Assembly (NCBI RefSeq): GCF_014646895.1 | Contig: NZ_BMOD01000006.1 | Span: 149,088-213,087 of the forward strand | From: Deinococcus roseus | GTDB lineage: Bacteria; Deinococcota; Deinococci; Deinococcales; Deinococcaceae | Reading direction: 5' to 3' | DNA length: 64,000 nt | In this document: in pieces, positions 26,178-35,725 of the stretch | Layout: each line of letters begins with the position of its first letter | How positions within the stretch are numbered: the first letter of the stretch is position 1 | Made by a program: the position numbers and the translations under genes | Notes under the pieces: generated by a model | Told to the model about the DNA's origin: nothing | What the model saw: the letters and a program-made list of their open reading frames with translations, nothing else | The model's database searches: none

Positions 26178-26702
26178 ATGCTGACCCTGGAATCCATCAT
26201 CGTCCCTGACATTCACAAAGACGCCCCCCTGATGCTCAGAAAAGCCCGCCTGACCGACATTGATGCCATCAGTGAACTGATTGGGTACTGGGCGGTCCGG
26301 GGCCTGATGCTGGTGCGCAGCAAGCAGCTTCTGGCAGAGACCATCCGGGATTTCTTCGTGCTGGAAGCAGAGCCTCTGGACGGGCATCCGGGTGGGATTG
26401 CTGGTGTGGTGGGTTTGCACATGCTGGCCACCGATCTGGCAGAGGTGCGCGGTCTGGCCGTTCACCCCAGCTTTCAGGGGAAAGGGCTGGGACGCTGGAT
26501 GGTGCTGGCCTGTGAACGTGAGGCCCGTGATCTGGGTCTGCCTGCCCTTTTTGCCTGGACCTACCAGCAGAAGTTCTTCGAGAACTGCGGGTTCACCCGC
26601 ATCGACAAGACCAACTTGCACCCCAAAGTGTGGAGCGAGTGCCAGCGTTGCCCCTTCTACGAGAACTGCAACGAGATCGCCATGCTCAAGGACCTGAAGT
26701 GA
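26178..26702 (+). CDS. argA: GNAT-type N-acetylglutamate synthase
   Basis: A 174-aa GNAT protein with the pattern of the short, kinase-less acetylglutamate synthases. It contains LMLVRSKQLLAETIRDFFV, LAEVRGLAVHPSFQGKGLGRWMV with the acetyl-CoA loop, FAWTYQQKFFENCGF, KVWSECQRCPFYENCNEIAM with the Cys pairs seen in this group. It makes N-acetylglutamate, the first committed step of arginine synthesis. The position between argH and carA agrees. GGAGG precedes the ATG. A plain acetyltransferase of other specificity is the alternative. Confidence 0.8.
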   Translation: MLTLESIIVPDIHKDAPLMLRKARLTDIDAISELIGYWAVRGLMLVRSKQLLAETIRDFFVLEAEPLDGHPGGIAGVVGLHMLATDLAEVRGLAVHPSFQGKGLGRWMVLACEREARDLGLPALFAWTYQQKFFENCGFTRIDKTNLHPKVWSECQRCPFYENCNEIAMLKDLK

Positions 26703-27106
26703 ACTACACCACGGACCTGCCAGACGCCGCTGATTTTCAGCGCCTGTACCTGACCACAGGATGGGGAAATCAGGACAGAATGCTGGAGTGGTTTGAGGCA
26801 ACCCTGAAAGGCTCCTGGTTTGCGATTTCGGTTTATGAAGAAAATAAACTGGTTGGGTTTGGACGCATCATCAGCGATGGGGCCATCCATGCCTTCATCA
26901 CTGAGATGATTGTGCATCCCGACTGGCAGGGGAGAGGGATCGGGAAAGAAGTGCTGTCCCGACTGGTGGAGCACTGCAAGCAGCAGGGCATCCGGGACAT
27001 TCAACTGTTCTGTGCCCGGGGCAAGCAGGAGTTCTACCTGAAGCAGGATTTTGTGATCCGGGCTGAAGACGCTCCGGGCATGGAGTGGAAGTTCAAATAT
27101 GGCTGA
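26699..27106 (+). CDS. GNAT family acetyltransferase
   Basis: A 135-aa GNAT protein, VNYTTDLPDAADFQRLYLTT at the start, with motif A in ITEMIVHPDWQGRGIGKEVL and a late FYLKQDF segment. The GTG start overlaps the argA stop (GTGA), so it is co-translated with argA. A longer open frame upstream overlaps argA heavily and is rejected. The substrate is unknown; it is the third acetyltransferase of unclear job in this operon. Confidence 0.8.
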   Translation: MNYTTDLPDAADFQRLYLTTGWGNQDRMLEWFEATLKGSWFAISVYEENKLVGFGRIISDGAIHAFITEMIVHPDWQGRGIGKEVLSRLVEHCKQQGIRDIQLFCARGKQEFYLKQDFVIRAEDAPGMEWKFKYG

Positions 27107-27202
27107 CTGTATGGATGACTGCCCGTCCATGAAGCAATTTGACTGGGTGACTGGTGGTCTGGGGTTTCAATCGGTGGTAGTCTGGAACGCTGGAGACCAT
27201 GA

Positions 27203-27221
27203 AACCTTGCCTGTGAGCAAG
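27203..27221 (+). promoter_or_regulatory. Hairpin before the carA ribosome-binding site
   Basis: CCTTGC and GCAAGG form a 6-bp stem with loop CTGTGA, ending about five bases before GGGAGG of carA. A tiny frame MKPCL starts just ahead of it. Any regulatory role is a guess. Confidence 0.3.
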
Positions 27222-27235
27222 GTATGGGAGGTAAC

Positions 27236-28420
<1,185 letters not shown>

Positions 28421-28477
28421 GCCCGACTTCACTTTTGTTGTGCTCTTTCTGTAAGCCAGCCTTTAATGTTTTAACAG

Positions 28478-28500
28478 ACCACCGCTTGTCGGTGGTTTTG
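28478..28500 (+). terminator. carA terminator
   Basis: ACCACCG pairs with CGGTGGT over the loop CTTGT, followed by TTTTGT. Confidence 0.75.
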
Positions 28501-28629
28501 TCAATTGGGGAAGACCCGCAACAGAGCCGTGTGTGATACCCTGCAACGTATGGGGTTCAAGGTTGAACCATTGACCTCCTTCCTCAGAAGGTAAGGGTTT
28601 TCCTGTAAGAAAGCTGTGATCCCTCTGAG

Positions 28630-28635
28630 CATAAT
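28630..28635 (+). promoter_or_regulatory. -10 box of the surface operon promoter
   Basis: CATAAT lies ~12 bases before the riboswitch aptamer. The second riboswitch has the same hexamer at the same kind of distance. No good -35 box is visible, so an activator or another sigma factor is possible. Confidence 0.45.
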
Positions 28636-28644
28636 CTGAGTTCA

Positions 28645-28753
28645 AACTGAAGCGATGATCCAAACCAGAGTGATGCGGGCGCCTAGTGCTGGTTGGGGAG
28701 TTGGTGGCGCGACCGGCAGCTGTTTCTTGAAAATGGCTGTCGGTGTTTTTTTT
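28645..28753 (+). ncRNA. Cyclic-di-GMP-II riboswitch with overlapping terminator
   Basis: The aptamer contains the class II conserved pieces: GAAGCGATGA, GGGCGCC in the loop, and GAGTTGGTGGCGCGACCGGC. Stem P2 is CCAAACCAG/CTGGTTGG with one bulged A. GCGCC (28679-28683) pairs with GGCGC (28706-28710) as the pseudoknot. P1 is CTG/CAG (28647-28649/28717-28719). The P1 3' strand is part of the terminator arm ACCGGCAGC (28712-28720), which otherwise pairs with GCTGTCGGT (28736-28744) ahead of eight T. Ligand binding should therefore block the terminator and turn the operon on. The same pieces occur in the known Clostridium acetobutylicum aptamer; assignment is from memory of that sequence. Confidence 0.85.
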
Positions 28754-28767
28754 GTCTGGAGGTGGAA

Positions 28768-29268
28768 GTGAAACACAGCAGAACACATCTGATCTTGCTC
28801 CTGATGGGAGGATTTTCTTTTGCCCAGCAGAGCCAGGCCCCCAAGCTGGAACTCAAAAATCAGGTGTTCACCGTGGTGAAAAGCCAGAAAGATGGCCAGA
28901 CCGTGGAAACCCTGAAAGCCAGCAGTGGCCTGCAAACCCCGGGACAGGTGGGCTTGCTGCGACTCACCCTCAAGAATGTTTCAAAGGAAGCCCTGAAGAA
29001 CATTCGCCCCACCCAGCCGCTGAATTCTGCCCAGGAATACCTGGCAGGTAGCGCCAGCAGCACCCGCGCTGTTGAGTTCAGTTTTGATGGCGGCAAGACT
29101 TACGCCCCCGAGCCCCTCTTCAAAAACGTTTCTGTGCAGGAAAACGGCAAGACCGTTCTGAAGAAGGTGCAGGTCAAACCCAGCGAATACACCGATGTGC
29201 GCTGGACCATCCCAGAGTTGCAACCCGGACAGACCGAAGTTTTGGATCTCAGATACACCGTCAGGTAA
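28768..29268 (+). CDS. Small secreted protein, first gene of the surface operon
   Basis: A 166-aa exported protein. The signal peptide is VKHSRTHLILLLMGGFSFAQ; the mature part is a single beta-rich domain (LELKNQVFTVV, GLLRLTLKNVSKEALKNIRP, AVEFSFDGGKTYAPEP, TDVRWTIPELQPGQTEVLDLRYTVR) resembling one DUF11-like Ig fold. GGAGGTG lies right before the GTG start at 28768, and the riboswitch terminator ends 15 bases upstream. The next gene follows after 18 bases. I infer a periplasmic or surface accessory component; no specific function is recognised. Confidence 0.75.
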   Translation: MKHSRTHLILLLMGGFSFAQQSQAPKLELKNQVFTVVKSQKDGQTVETLKASSGLQTPGQVGLLRLTLKNVSKEALKNIRPTQPLNSAQEYLAGSASSTRAVEFSFDGGKTYAPEPLFKNVSVQENGKTVLKKVQVKPSEYTDVRWTIPELQPGQTEVLDLRYTVR

Positions 29269-29286
29269 CCCCCAGGAGGACATTTC

Positions 29287-32200
29287 ATGAGCAAGAAGTT
29301 TCTCGCACTTTCACTCGCACTGGCCGCAGCAGGTTCTGCACTGGCCGCTGGCACCCCTGCCAACACCAAGATTCGCAACCAGGCCATTGCCGATTTCACC
29401 GACTCCAGCGGTCAGCGCCAGACCACCAAGTCCAACGAAGTGTTCACCGTGGTTCAGCCGGTCTTCAGCTACACCATCACCCCTGACGAGGCCAGCACCG
29501 GCAGCACCCCTGCCCGCAGCACCAGTGTGCCCAACACCGGGGCACCCCGTTACTTCGCTTACTACGTCACCAACTCCGGCAACGCCACCGACACCATCAC
29601 CCTGACCTCCAGCCTGCTGGGCACCTCCAGCCTGACCGGCACCCCCACTTTCAAGCTGTACTACGACTCCACCCCCAACGGACAGGTGGACAGTGGTGAA
29701 GTGGAAGTCTCCAAAGACGGCTCTGGCAACTACTTCATCAGCGCCACCGCCGACCAGACCGTCAACCTGGTGGCAGAAGTGCGTCTGCCCGTACAGGCCA
29801 CCGTGACCGCTGGCACCCGTGCAGATTTCAACCTGACCGGCAACAGCGCCAACATCTCTGGTGCAAACGACGAATCCGGCGACCAGAACAACACCCTGCG
29901 CATCAACGTCAGCAACGACGCTGCCTTCCAGGTCATCAAAGATGCCAGTCTGGCAGACCTCGTGGACCGCAACGGTGCCCTGAAGTACACCATCCAGGGC
30001 AGCAACAACGGTGCCACCGCCGCTTCTGCAGTGGCAGTGACCGTGGACAGTGCCACCCGTTACGGCATTCTGGTTTCTGACAACCTGCCCACCGACGGCA
30101 CCAACCAGCTGGCCTTCCTGACCAGCGCACTGGGCACCAGCGCTGCCAGCAGTCCCAACAACTACGTTTATTCCGGGCGTGGCGTGGCTGTTCCTGTGTA
30201 CAAAGTGGGCGGAAACTGGACCACCACCTTCAGTGCCTCTGCCACCGCTGTGGGCATCCTGATCCAGAACGACGCTGCGGGCACCACCGATCCCGGTGCG
30301 TTCTTCCAGCCCGGTGACCAGTTCACATTGGTGTTCAACACCCGCGTGGACAACAACAACACTGCAGCGGACATCCCCGATGCCACCATCCTCAGCGTGG
30401 GCAAGGCCATCAACAACACCGCTGCAGTCACCTTCAAGAAGAACCCCCTGGATGGCGGCACCACCACCCCCTCCAACACCCGCGTCAACCACGTGGCCCC
30501 CGCTTACGCTGTGGCCATCGGTCAGGACGACAGCGGCACCCCTGGCACCCAGGGTCTGGACAACAGCGGCACCGAGGAAACTTACACCACCGGAGGCAAC
30601 GCCTACCTGGGCCAGACCTACACCTGGACCGTGTACCTCACCAACAACGGCAACACCACCGACAATGTGAAGCTGACCCTGGACAGCGCCCTGCAACTGC
30701 AGAACGCCACCCTGTCCTACACCAACGGCACCTCCATCACCGAGGGTGACCCCATCAGCATCGCCACCGGAGCCACCGTGGCCATCCGTGTGACCGGCAC
30801 CATCCCCCTCACCGCCACCCTGGGTTCCCCCGCAGGCATTCGCGTGCTGGCCGACTCCTCCAACGTGTCCGGCAGCATCGGGGTTTCGGGCAAGAGCCTG
30901 ATTGTGGCTGGAGATGCCGCTGACTCTGCCATCCTGCGCAGCCCCAACGTGTCCAACCCCTACAGTGTGGATGGCGCTGTGGACGATGCCGCAACCAGCA
31001 AAACGGGTGACAGCAACGCTGCCAACGACAGCACCGACGTGGCCACCGCACCCAGCCAGTACGTCAATGTCAACCCTGGCACCACTGCCTACTACCCCGT
31101 GGAAATCCGCAACACCGGCAGCGTGCAGGACAGCTACGACCTGACCGTGCCCTCTGGTGCTGTGCTGCACACCTTCACGGACAGCAACAGCAACGGACGC
31201 TGGGATGTGGGCGAGCCTGTGGGTTCCGCCGTCAGCACCACCAGCCCCCTCAACCCCAACGAGGCTGTGAGTCTGGTGCTGGAATACCCCATTGCCAGCA
31301 ACCAGGCCCCCGGCAACATCACCCTGCCCGTGACCGCCAGGAGCACCACCCTCACCAGCACCACCGACAGCTTCAATGTGATTTTCGTGGTGCAGGCCAA
31401 CAACCAGGTGACTTTCACCCCCAACCGCACCGGCAGTGTGGTGCCTGGTGGTGTGACCGAGTACACCCACACCGTCAGCAACAACGGCAACACCTACGTG
31501 CAATTTGACCTGGCTGCTGCTGGCGTGAGCGGCACCAGCGACAAGGGCCTGATCTACACCTACACCACCGACGGTGGAGCCACCTACGTGGTGGATCCCG
31601 CTGCAGGAGCCATCTGCCTGGCCCCCAATGCCAGCTTCAGCCTGAAGGTGCGTGTGGAAGCCCCCTCCAACATCGCCATCGGCACCGAGGACCCCGAAAT
31701 CCTCTCGGGTGTGGCCAGCTTCTACACCAACGCAGCCTGCACCACTGTGGTTCCAGGTGCAGGCAGCCAGACCCTGTCCGTCACCGACACCACCACCGTG
31801 GTGGGCACCCTGATCAAGATTGACAAGAAAGTCAAGAACATCGGGCCCAGCCTTGCCAGTGCTGCCGATGACCGCGACGCCAGCTACCTTGATGACAACA
31901 TCGCCTACCCTGGCGACCACCTCGAGTACAAACTGGACGCCTTCAACAACGGCAACCTGGATGTGTACGGTCTGGTGGTTTCCGATAAACTGCCCACTGA
32001 CACCACCTTTGTGAACTTCCAGGTGACCACCTCCAGCCTGCCTGCTGGCAGCAAGGTCTTCATCTCTGCCAACTACGATCCCGCCGCTCCTGGCAGCGCA
32101 AGCTGGCTGGCCCTGACCAGTGTGGACAGCAACAGCGACGGCACCGTCACCGCTGCCGAGTGGGCTGCTGCCTTCCCCGCCTTCACCTTCGACACCCTCT

Positions 32201-32310
32201 ACGTGGGCTTTGACACCGATGGGGACAACACCGTCGAGTTCAGCAACACCGACGACAAGATCCAACCCGCACAGGGCGCAACCGTGCTGTTCCGGGTGAA
32301 AGTCAAGTAA
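29287..32310 (+). CDS. DUF11-repeat surface protein (1007 aa)
   Basis: The signal peptide is MSKKFLALSLALAAAGSALA. The mature protein is a string of Ig-like DUF11-type domains rich in Thr, Asn, Ser and Ala. Repeated marks are YVTNSGNATDTITL, YLTNNGNTTDNVKLTL, EIRNTGSVQDSYDLTV and HTVSNNGNTYVQFDL, and a final DUF11 domain at ~835-1007 (IDKKVKNIGP...YPGDHLEYKLDAFNNGNLDVYGLVVSDKLP). DUF11 domains are found in large secreted, often outer-layer proteins. There is no sortase signal or barrel. AGGAGG precedes the start. A strong terminator follows, so this protein may be made in excess over the genes downstream. Confidence 0.82.
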   Translation: MSKKFLALSLALAAAGSALAAGTPANTKIRNQAIADFTDSSGQRQTTKSNEVFTVVQPVFSYTITPDEASTGSTPARSTSVPNTGAPRYFAYYVTNSGNATDTITLTSSLLGTSSLTGTPTFKLYYDSTPNGQVDSGEVEVSKDGSGNYFISATADQTVNLVAEVRLPVQATVTAGTRADFNLTGNSANISGANDESGDQNNTLRINVSNDAAFQVIKDASLADLVDRNGALKYTIQGSNNGATAASAVAVTVDSATRYGILVSDNLPTDGTNQLAFLTSALGTSAASSPNNYVYSGRGVAVPVYKVGGNWTTTFSASATAVGILIQNDAAGTTDPGAFFQPGDQFTLVFNTRVDNNNTAADIPDATILSVGKAINNTAAVTFKKNPLDGGTTTPSNTRVNHVAPAYAVAIGQDDSGTPGTQGLDNSGTEETYTTGGNAYLGQTYTWTVYLTNNGNTTDNVKLTLDSALQLQNATLSYTNGTSITEGDPISIATGATVAIRVTGTIPLTATLGSPAGIRVLADSSNVSGSIGVSGKSLIVAGDAADSAILRSPNVSNPYSVDGAVDDAATSKTGDSNAANDSTDVATAPSQYVNVNPGTTAYYPVEIRNTGSVQDSYDLTVPSGAVLHTFTDSNSNGRWDVGEPVGSAVSTTSPLNPNEAVSLVLEYPIASNQAPGNITLPVTARSTTLTSTTDSFNVIFVVQANNQVTFTPNRTGSVVPGGVTEYTHTVSNNGNTYVQFDLAAAGVSGTSDKGLIYTYTTDGGATYVVDPAAGAICLAPNASFSLKVRVEAPSNIAIGTEDPEILSGVASFYTNAACTTVVPGAGSQTLSVTDTTTVVGTLIKIDKKVKNIGPSLASAADDRDASYLDDNIAYPGDHLEYKLDAFNNGNLDVYGLVVSDKLPTDTTFVNFQVTTSSLPAGSKVFISANYDPAAPGSASWLALTSVDSNSDGTVTAAEWAAAFPAFTFDTLYVGFDTDGDNTVEFSNTDDKIQPAQGATVLFRVKVK

Positions 32311-32320
32311 GCCTCTTACC

Positions 32321-32350
32321 GGGGGCACCTTACCGGGTGCCCCCTTTTTT
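32321..32350 (+). terminator. Intrinsic terminator inside the surface operon
   Basis: GGGGGCACC (32321-32329) pairs perfectly with GGTGCCCCC (32336-32344), followed by six T. No clear new promoter lies before the next gene, so partial read-through is likely. Confidence 0.85.
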
Positions 32351-32413
32351 CAGATGTTCTTTTTGCTGTGCCCATAAACCCAGACGTTTTTTTTGACACC
32401 GAAGGAGACCCCC

Positions 32414-35400
32414 ATGCCTGCTGCCCTGAGAACCCTGATGACTGTGCTGATCGCCTTGCTGGCGTTTGGTCAGGCCCAGGCCCAGACCGCAGCAGGCCGC
32501 TCCATCGACAACCAGTTCGGATCGCAGTACACCGAGAGTTTTCCCGGAAACCCGCGCTCCCAGGGCTTTTCCAGAATTGTGAGCACCACGGTTCTGGGCC
32601 TTTGTTTGCCTCAGGTGTTGCCCGATGGAACGGTGGCCCTTCCCGGACAGACCGTGTCCAGCATTGCAGGCACCCGCGCCCTGTTGGCCTACACCGTCAG
32701 CAACAACGGCAACGCTGCTTTTTCCCTGCCTCTCAGTGTTCAGAGGCTGGATGGCTGGACCCCCCAGGACATCCAGCTGTTCCAGGACCTCAACGAAAAC
32801 GGCGCGATAGATGCCACCGACCCCGAAATCAGCGCAGTGACCCTGCAGGCAGGACAGTCTGCACGGGTGCTGGTGCAGATCCAGACCCCCTTTGGCGGTC
32901 TGGGTGCGGCCCATTTTGATGTGCAGGCCAGTTGCACCGACACCCTCAGCACCAAGACCGACACTGGCAACGTGGGACGGGTGGTGCTCACCGCTGCCTC
33001 TGCCATCAAGCTGGACAAGCAGATGGACCTGACCGAAGTGCGCAAAGACGATGAAGTCACCGTCACCCTCAAAGTCACCAACACCGGATTCGATGACCTG
33101 CAGAACGTGCAGGTCGTGGATGCACTGGACCAGGAGGCTTTGCAGGGTTTCGGTTATGTGGCGGGTTCGCTGCATGTGGTCAGTGACCTGCAGCCTTTCC
33201 CCGGAGCGATGTTCTTTGACTCTGGCACCCAGGCTGTTTCGGTGATTTTTGACCGCATCCCCAGAGCAGGCATCCGGGAAGTGCAATTCAAACTGAAAGT
33301 GCTTTCCGCTGCCCTGATGGGAAGCCGCACCAACACCGCACGGGTTCAGGGGGCTTCGGTCTCGGACCCCACCGTGCTGGTGTCTGCAGAATCCAGCTTT
33401 CCCTTCAAAGTGCTCAACAAACCCGAAATCTGGCTGGGTCCGTGGCTTGAGCCCCTGGCCGCAGAAATGACCGATGCAGATTTGCAACTGGGCAAGATCA
33501 CCAGCCAGGGTGCAGAGCTGTGTCTGAAGCACTCCCTGCTGAATGCCGCCCAGGTCACGGATGTGGTCTCGGTGGGCACAGATGTGCTGCCTGCAGATGT
33601 GCAGGTGCACCTGCTGACCCTGCAAGGCGCAAACCTCGCTGCAGAAACCACCCTGGAACCCGGTCAGCTCCTGAACTTCCAGGCCTGCTACACCATGGCC
33701 TCCAAAGCAGAAGGCACTTTCGAGGCTGTTCTGAAAGCCACCTCAAAACTGGGGGCCACCCCCAACCGCACCCGCGATCGCCTGACCGTGCAGTACCCCC
33801 CGGAAATCTACCTCGGTCCCCTCTCGCTGCCCAGAGCCGCAGAACTGACCGAAGAAGACACCGTGCATGGTGAAATCCTGGCCCGCAACCTGATGGAATG
33901 CCTGGACCACACCGTGCTGAACGCCGCAGGTGTGATGGACACCGTGACCCTGACCCTGGAAGACATCAATGCCACGCCCGTCCTGACCCCCGATGATGTG
34001 CACTTTGACTTCTACCAGGGCACCAACAAACTGACCCTGCCCGTGAAATTTGTGCTGCCTGCGCTGGGCAGTGAGAATTTCCGCATCTGCTACACCCGCA
34101 CCTCCCGCAAGCAGACCCCCTTCACCATCCGGGTGGTGGCCACCTCTGACCGTGGGGGCGTGAACCGCTCTCTGGACGAACTGCAGCACACCGAACTGGA
34201 CCCGGACATGAAGCTGAACCTGCAGAAAACCCAGTCTGTTGCAGAAAACACCCGCCTCCTGCACGGTGACACCTACACCTACACCCTCAAACTCACCAAC
34301 GACCTGCCTTACAGCCTCACGGACCTGCAGATCGGCGATGTGCTGGACCCCAACCTGGATTACGAGACTTCAGATGTCACCATCGACGGGGTGACCCAAC
34401 CTGATGTGGCGGGCAGTGCCACCGAAGTGAAAGACGACCTGGGCAAACGCACTGCGACCCGCCTGGGATGGACGCTTCCCCTGCTGGATCCCGGTCAGGT
34501 GGCAGAGGTGCACTTCAAAGTCAAGGTGCGCCCTGACGCCCTGGACGGTTATGTGGTCAGGAACTTCTTCACAGCAGATGCCAGTGAAATGGCTGCCCCC
34601 CTGGACTCCAACCAGGTGCAGGTGCTGCTGTGGTCCACGGCCCTCCTGCTGAAAAAAGAAGCCGACAAAAAAGTGGTGGAGTACGGAGATGTGCTCACCT
34701 GGACCCTGACCCTCACCAATCCCGCCAGCACCGTGACCGTGCAGGACGTGGTGCTGGAAGACAACCTGCCCAAAGGTCTGGTTTATTTGCCCGGAAGCAC
34801 CCGCTGGAAACTGGAAAACGCTGGACCTGCCAACCAGGACATGCACAGCGTCAGTGACCCCATGCAGACAGGTCAACTGCTGCGCTGGGGCCAGAGTGAA
34901 CAATCCAAACTGCCTGACCTGCCTGCCCAGGCCCGACTGGTGCTGACCTTCAGCACCCGGGTCACCAGCGAAGTGGGAGACCAGATCATCAACGGAGCCA
35001 CCGCCATTGGCTGCGGACTGAAAGACCCCAACCTCAACCAGTGCGTGGTGACCGTGGCCTCCAACAGTGGGGGCGTCTCCACCGCCACCGTGAAAGTGCA
35101 AAGCGCTTTGTTCAAGACCCCTGCCGTGCTGGTGGGCCGGGTGTACGTGGACCAGAACGAGGACCGCAAGTATGACCCTGCCATTGACCAGCCCCTGAAA
35201 AATGCCCGCATCGTGCTCTCCAATGGCCGCGCCATCACCACCGATGCAGAAGGACGCTACAGTGCAGACGGCATCCAGACCGGAGTGTGGGCGCTGCGAC
35301 TGGACCCTTTCAGCGCCCCGTATCTGCCCGAATCCCTCCCGGAAGACCGGGGCAAACCTGGCAGCCGCAACCTGATGATTGCTGGCCTGACCACCGTGGA

Positions 35401-35725
35401 TTTCCCGCTGCAGCCTGCCCGTGCGGACCTGCTGACCTTCCGGTCCACCCGTTTGCAGTACGGACCGGTCACCGTTCAGAAAACTGTGCAACCCATCGGA
35501 AATAATGAATTCATTGTGACCGTCAAGCTGACCACTGGCCAGGACCTCCCGGACTTCCAGATCACCGACAGCCTCCCCGAAGGTGCGGTGCTGCTGGATG
35601 GGGAAGTGAACCCTGACTTCGATGTGCTGACCCAGGGCGAACACCTGCTGGATTACCGCATCCGCTTCTCTGGAACCTGGGCGGGTGCCCTGATGGATCC
35701 GCAGGTGCGCTGGAGGTACCCATGA
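32414..35725 (+). CDS. DUF11-repeat surface protein (1103 aa)
   Basis: The signal peptide is MPAALRTLMTVLIALLAFGQAQA; AAGGAG just upstream fixes ATG 32414. The mature chain begins GRSIDNQFGSQYTE and carries several DUF11 domains (for example ~200-320 with IKLDKQMDLTEVRKDDEVTV, ~600-725 and ~745-880 with LLKKEADKKVVEYGDVLTW). At ~900-960 there is a Cna-B/SdrD-like fold (VLVGRVYVDQNEDRKYDPAIDQPLKNARIVL). A last DUF11-like domain ends the protein. The stop overlaps the ATG of the barrel protein (ATGA), so the two are co-translated and may form a complex. The function is structural by inference. Confidence 0.82.
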   Translation: MPAALRTLMTVLIALLAFGQAQAQTAAGRSIDNQFGSQYTESFPGNPRSQGFSRIVSTTVLGLCLPQVLPDGTVALPGQTVSSIAGTRALLAYTVSNNGNAAFSLPLSVQRLDGWTPQDIQLFQDLNENGAIDATDPEISAVTLQAGQSARVLVQIQTPFGGLGAAHFDVQASCTDTLSTKTDTGNVGRVVLTAASAIKLDKQMDLTEVRKDDEVTVTLKVTNTGFDDLQNVQVVDALDQEALQGFGYVAGSLHVVSDLQPFPGAMFFDSGTQAVSVIFDRIPRAGIREVQFKLKVLSAALMGSRTNTARVQGASVSDPTVLVSAESSFPFKVLNKPEIWLGPWLEPLAAEMTDADLQLGKITSQGAELCLKHSLLNAAQVTDVVSVGTDVLPADVQVHLLTLQGANLAAETTLEPGQLLNFQACYTMASKAEGTFEAVLKATSKLGATPNRTRDRLTVQYPPEIYLGPLSLPRAAELTEEDTVHGEILARNLMECLDHTVLNAAGVMDTVTLTLEDINATPVLTPDDVHFDFYQGTNKLTLPVKFVLPALGSENFRICYTRTSRKQTPFTIRVVATSDRGGVNRSLDELQHTELDPDMKLNLQKTQSVAENTRLLHGDTYTYTLKLTNDLPYSLTDLQIGDVLDPNLDYETSDVTIDGVTQPDVAGSATEVKDDLGKRTATRLGWTLPLLDPGQVAEVHFKVKVRPDALDGYVVRNFFTADASEMAAPLDSNQVQVLLWSTALLLKKEADKKVVEYGDVLTWTLTLTNPASTVTVQDVVLEDNLPKGLVYLPGSTRWKLENAGPANQDMHSVSDPMQTGQLLRWGQSEQSKLPDLPAQARLVLTFSTRVTSEVGDQIINGATAIGCGLKDPNLNQCVVTVASNSGGVSTATVKVQSALFKTPAVLVGRVYVDQNEDRKYDPAIDQPLKNARIVLSNGRAITTDAEGRYSADGIQTGVWALRLDPFSAPYLPESLPEDRGKPGSRNLMIAGLTTVDFPLQPARADLLTFRSTRLQYGPVTVQKTVQPIGNNEFIVTVKLTTGQDLPDFQITDSLPEGAVLLDGEVNPDFDVLTQGEHLLDYRIRFSGTWAGALMDPQVRWRYP

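Noticed and set aside
26630..26698. Extended start of the GNAT protein after argA
   Set aside because: It would overlap argA by 73 bases in another frame; GTG 26699 overlaps the argA stop by the common GTGA pattern.
28640..28753. First taken as a GEMM-I (c-di-GMP class I) or other riboswitch class
   Set aside because: The class I core GACGCAAAGCC and its two-helix layout are absent, while the pseudoknot and GACCGGC end match class II.
29311..32328. A 1005-codon open frame on the minus strand opposite the 1007-aa DUF11 gene
   Set aside because: It is the antisense shadow of a GC-rich repetitive gene, has very odd composition (Gly/Val/His rich), and lacks a signal or any domain.
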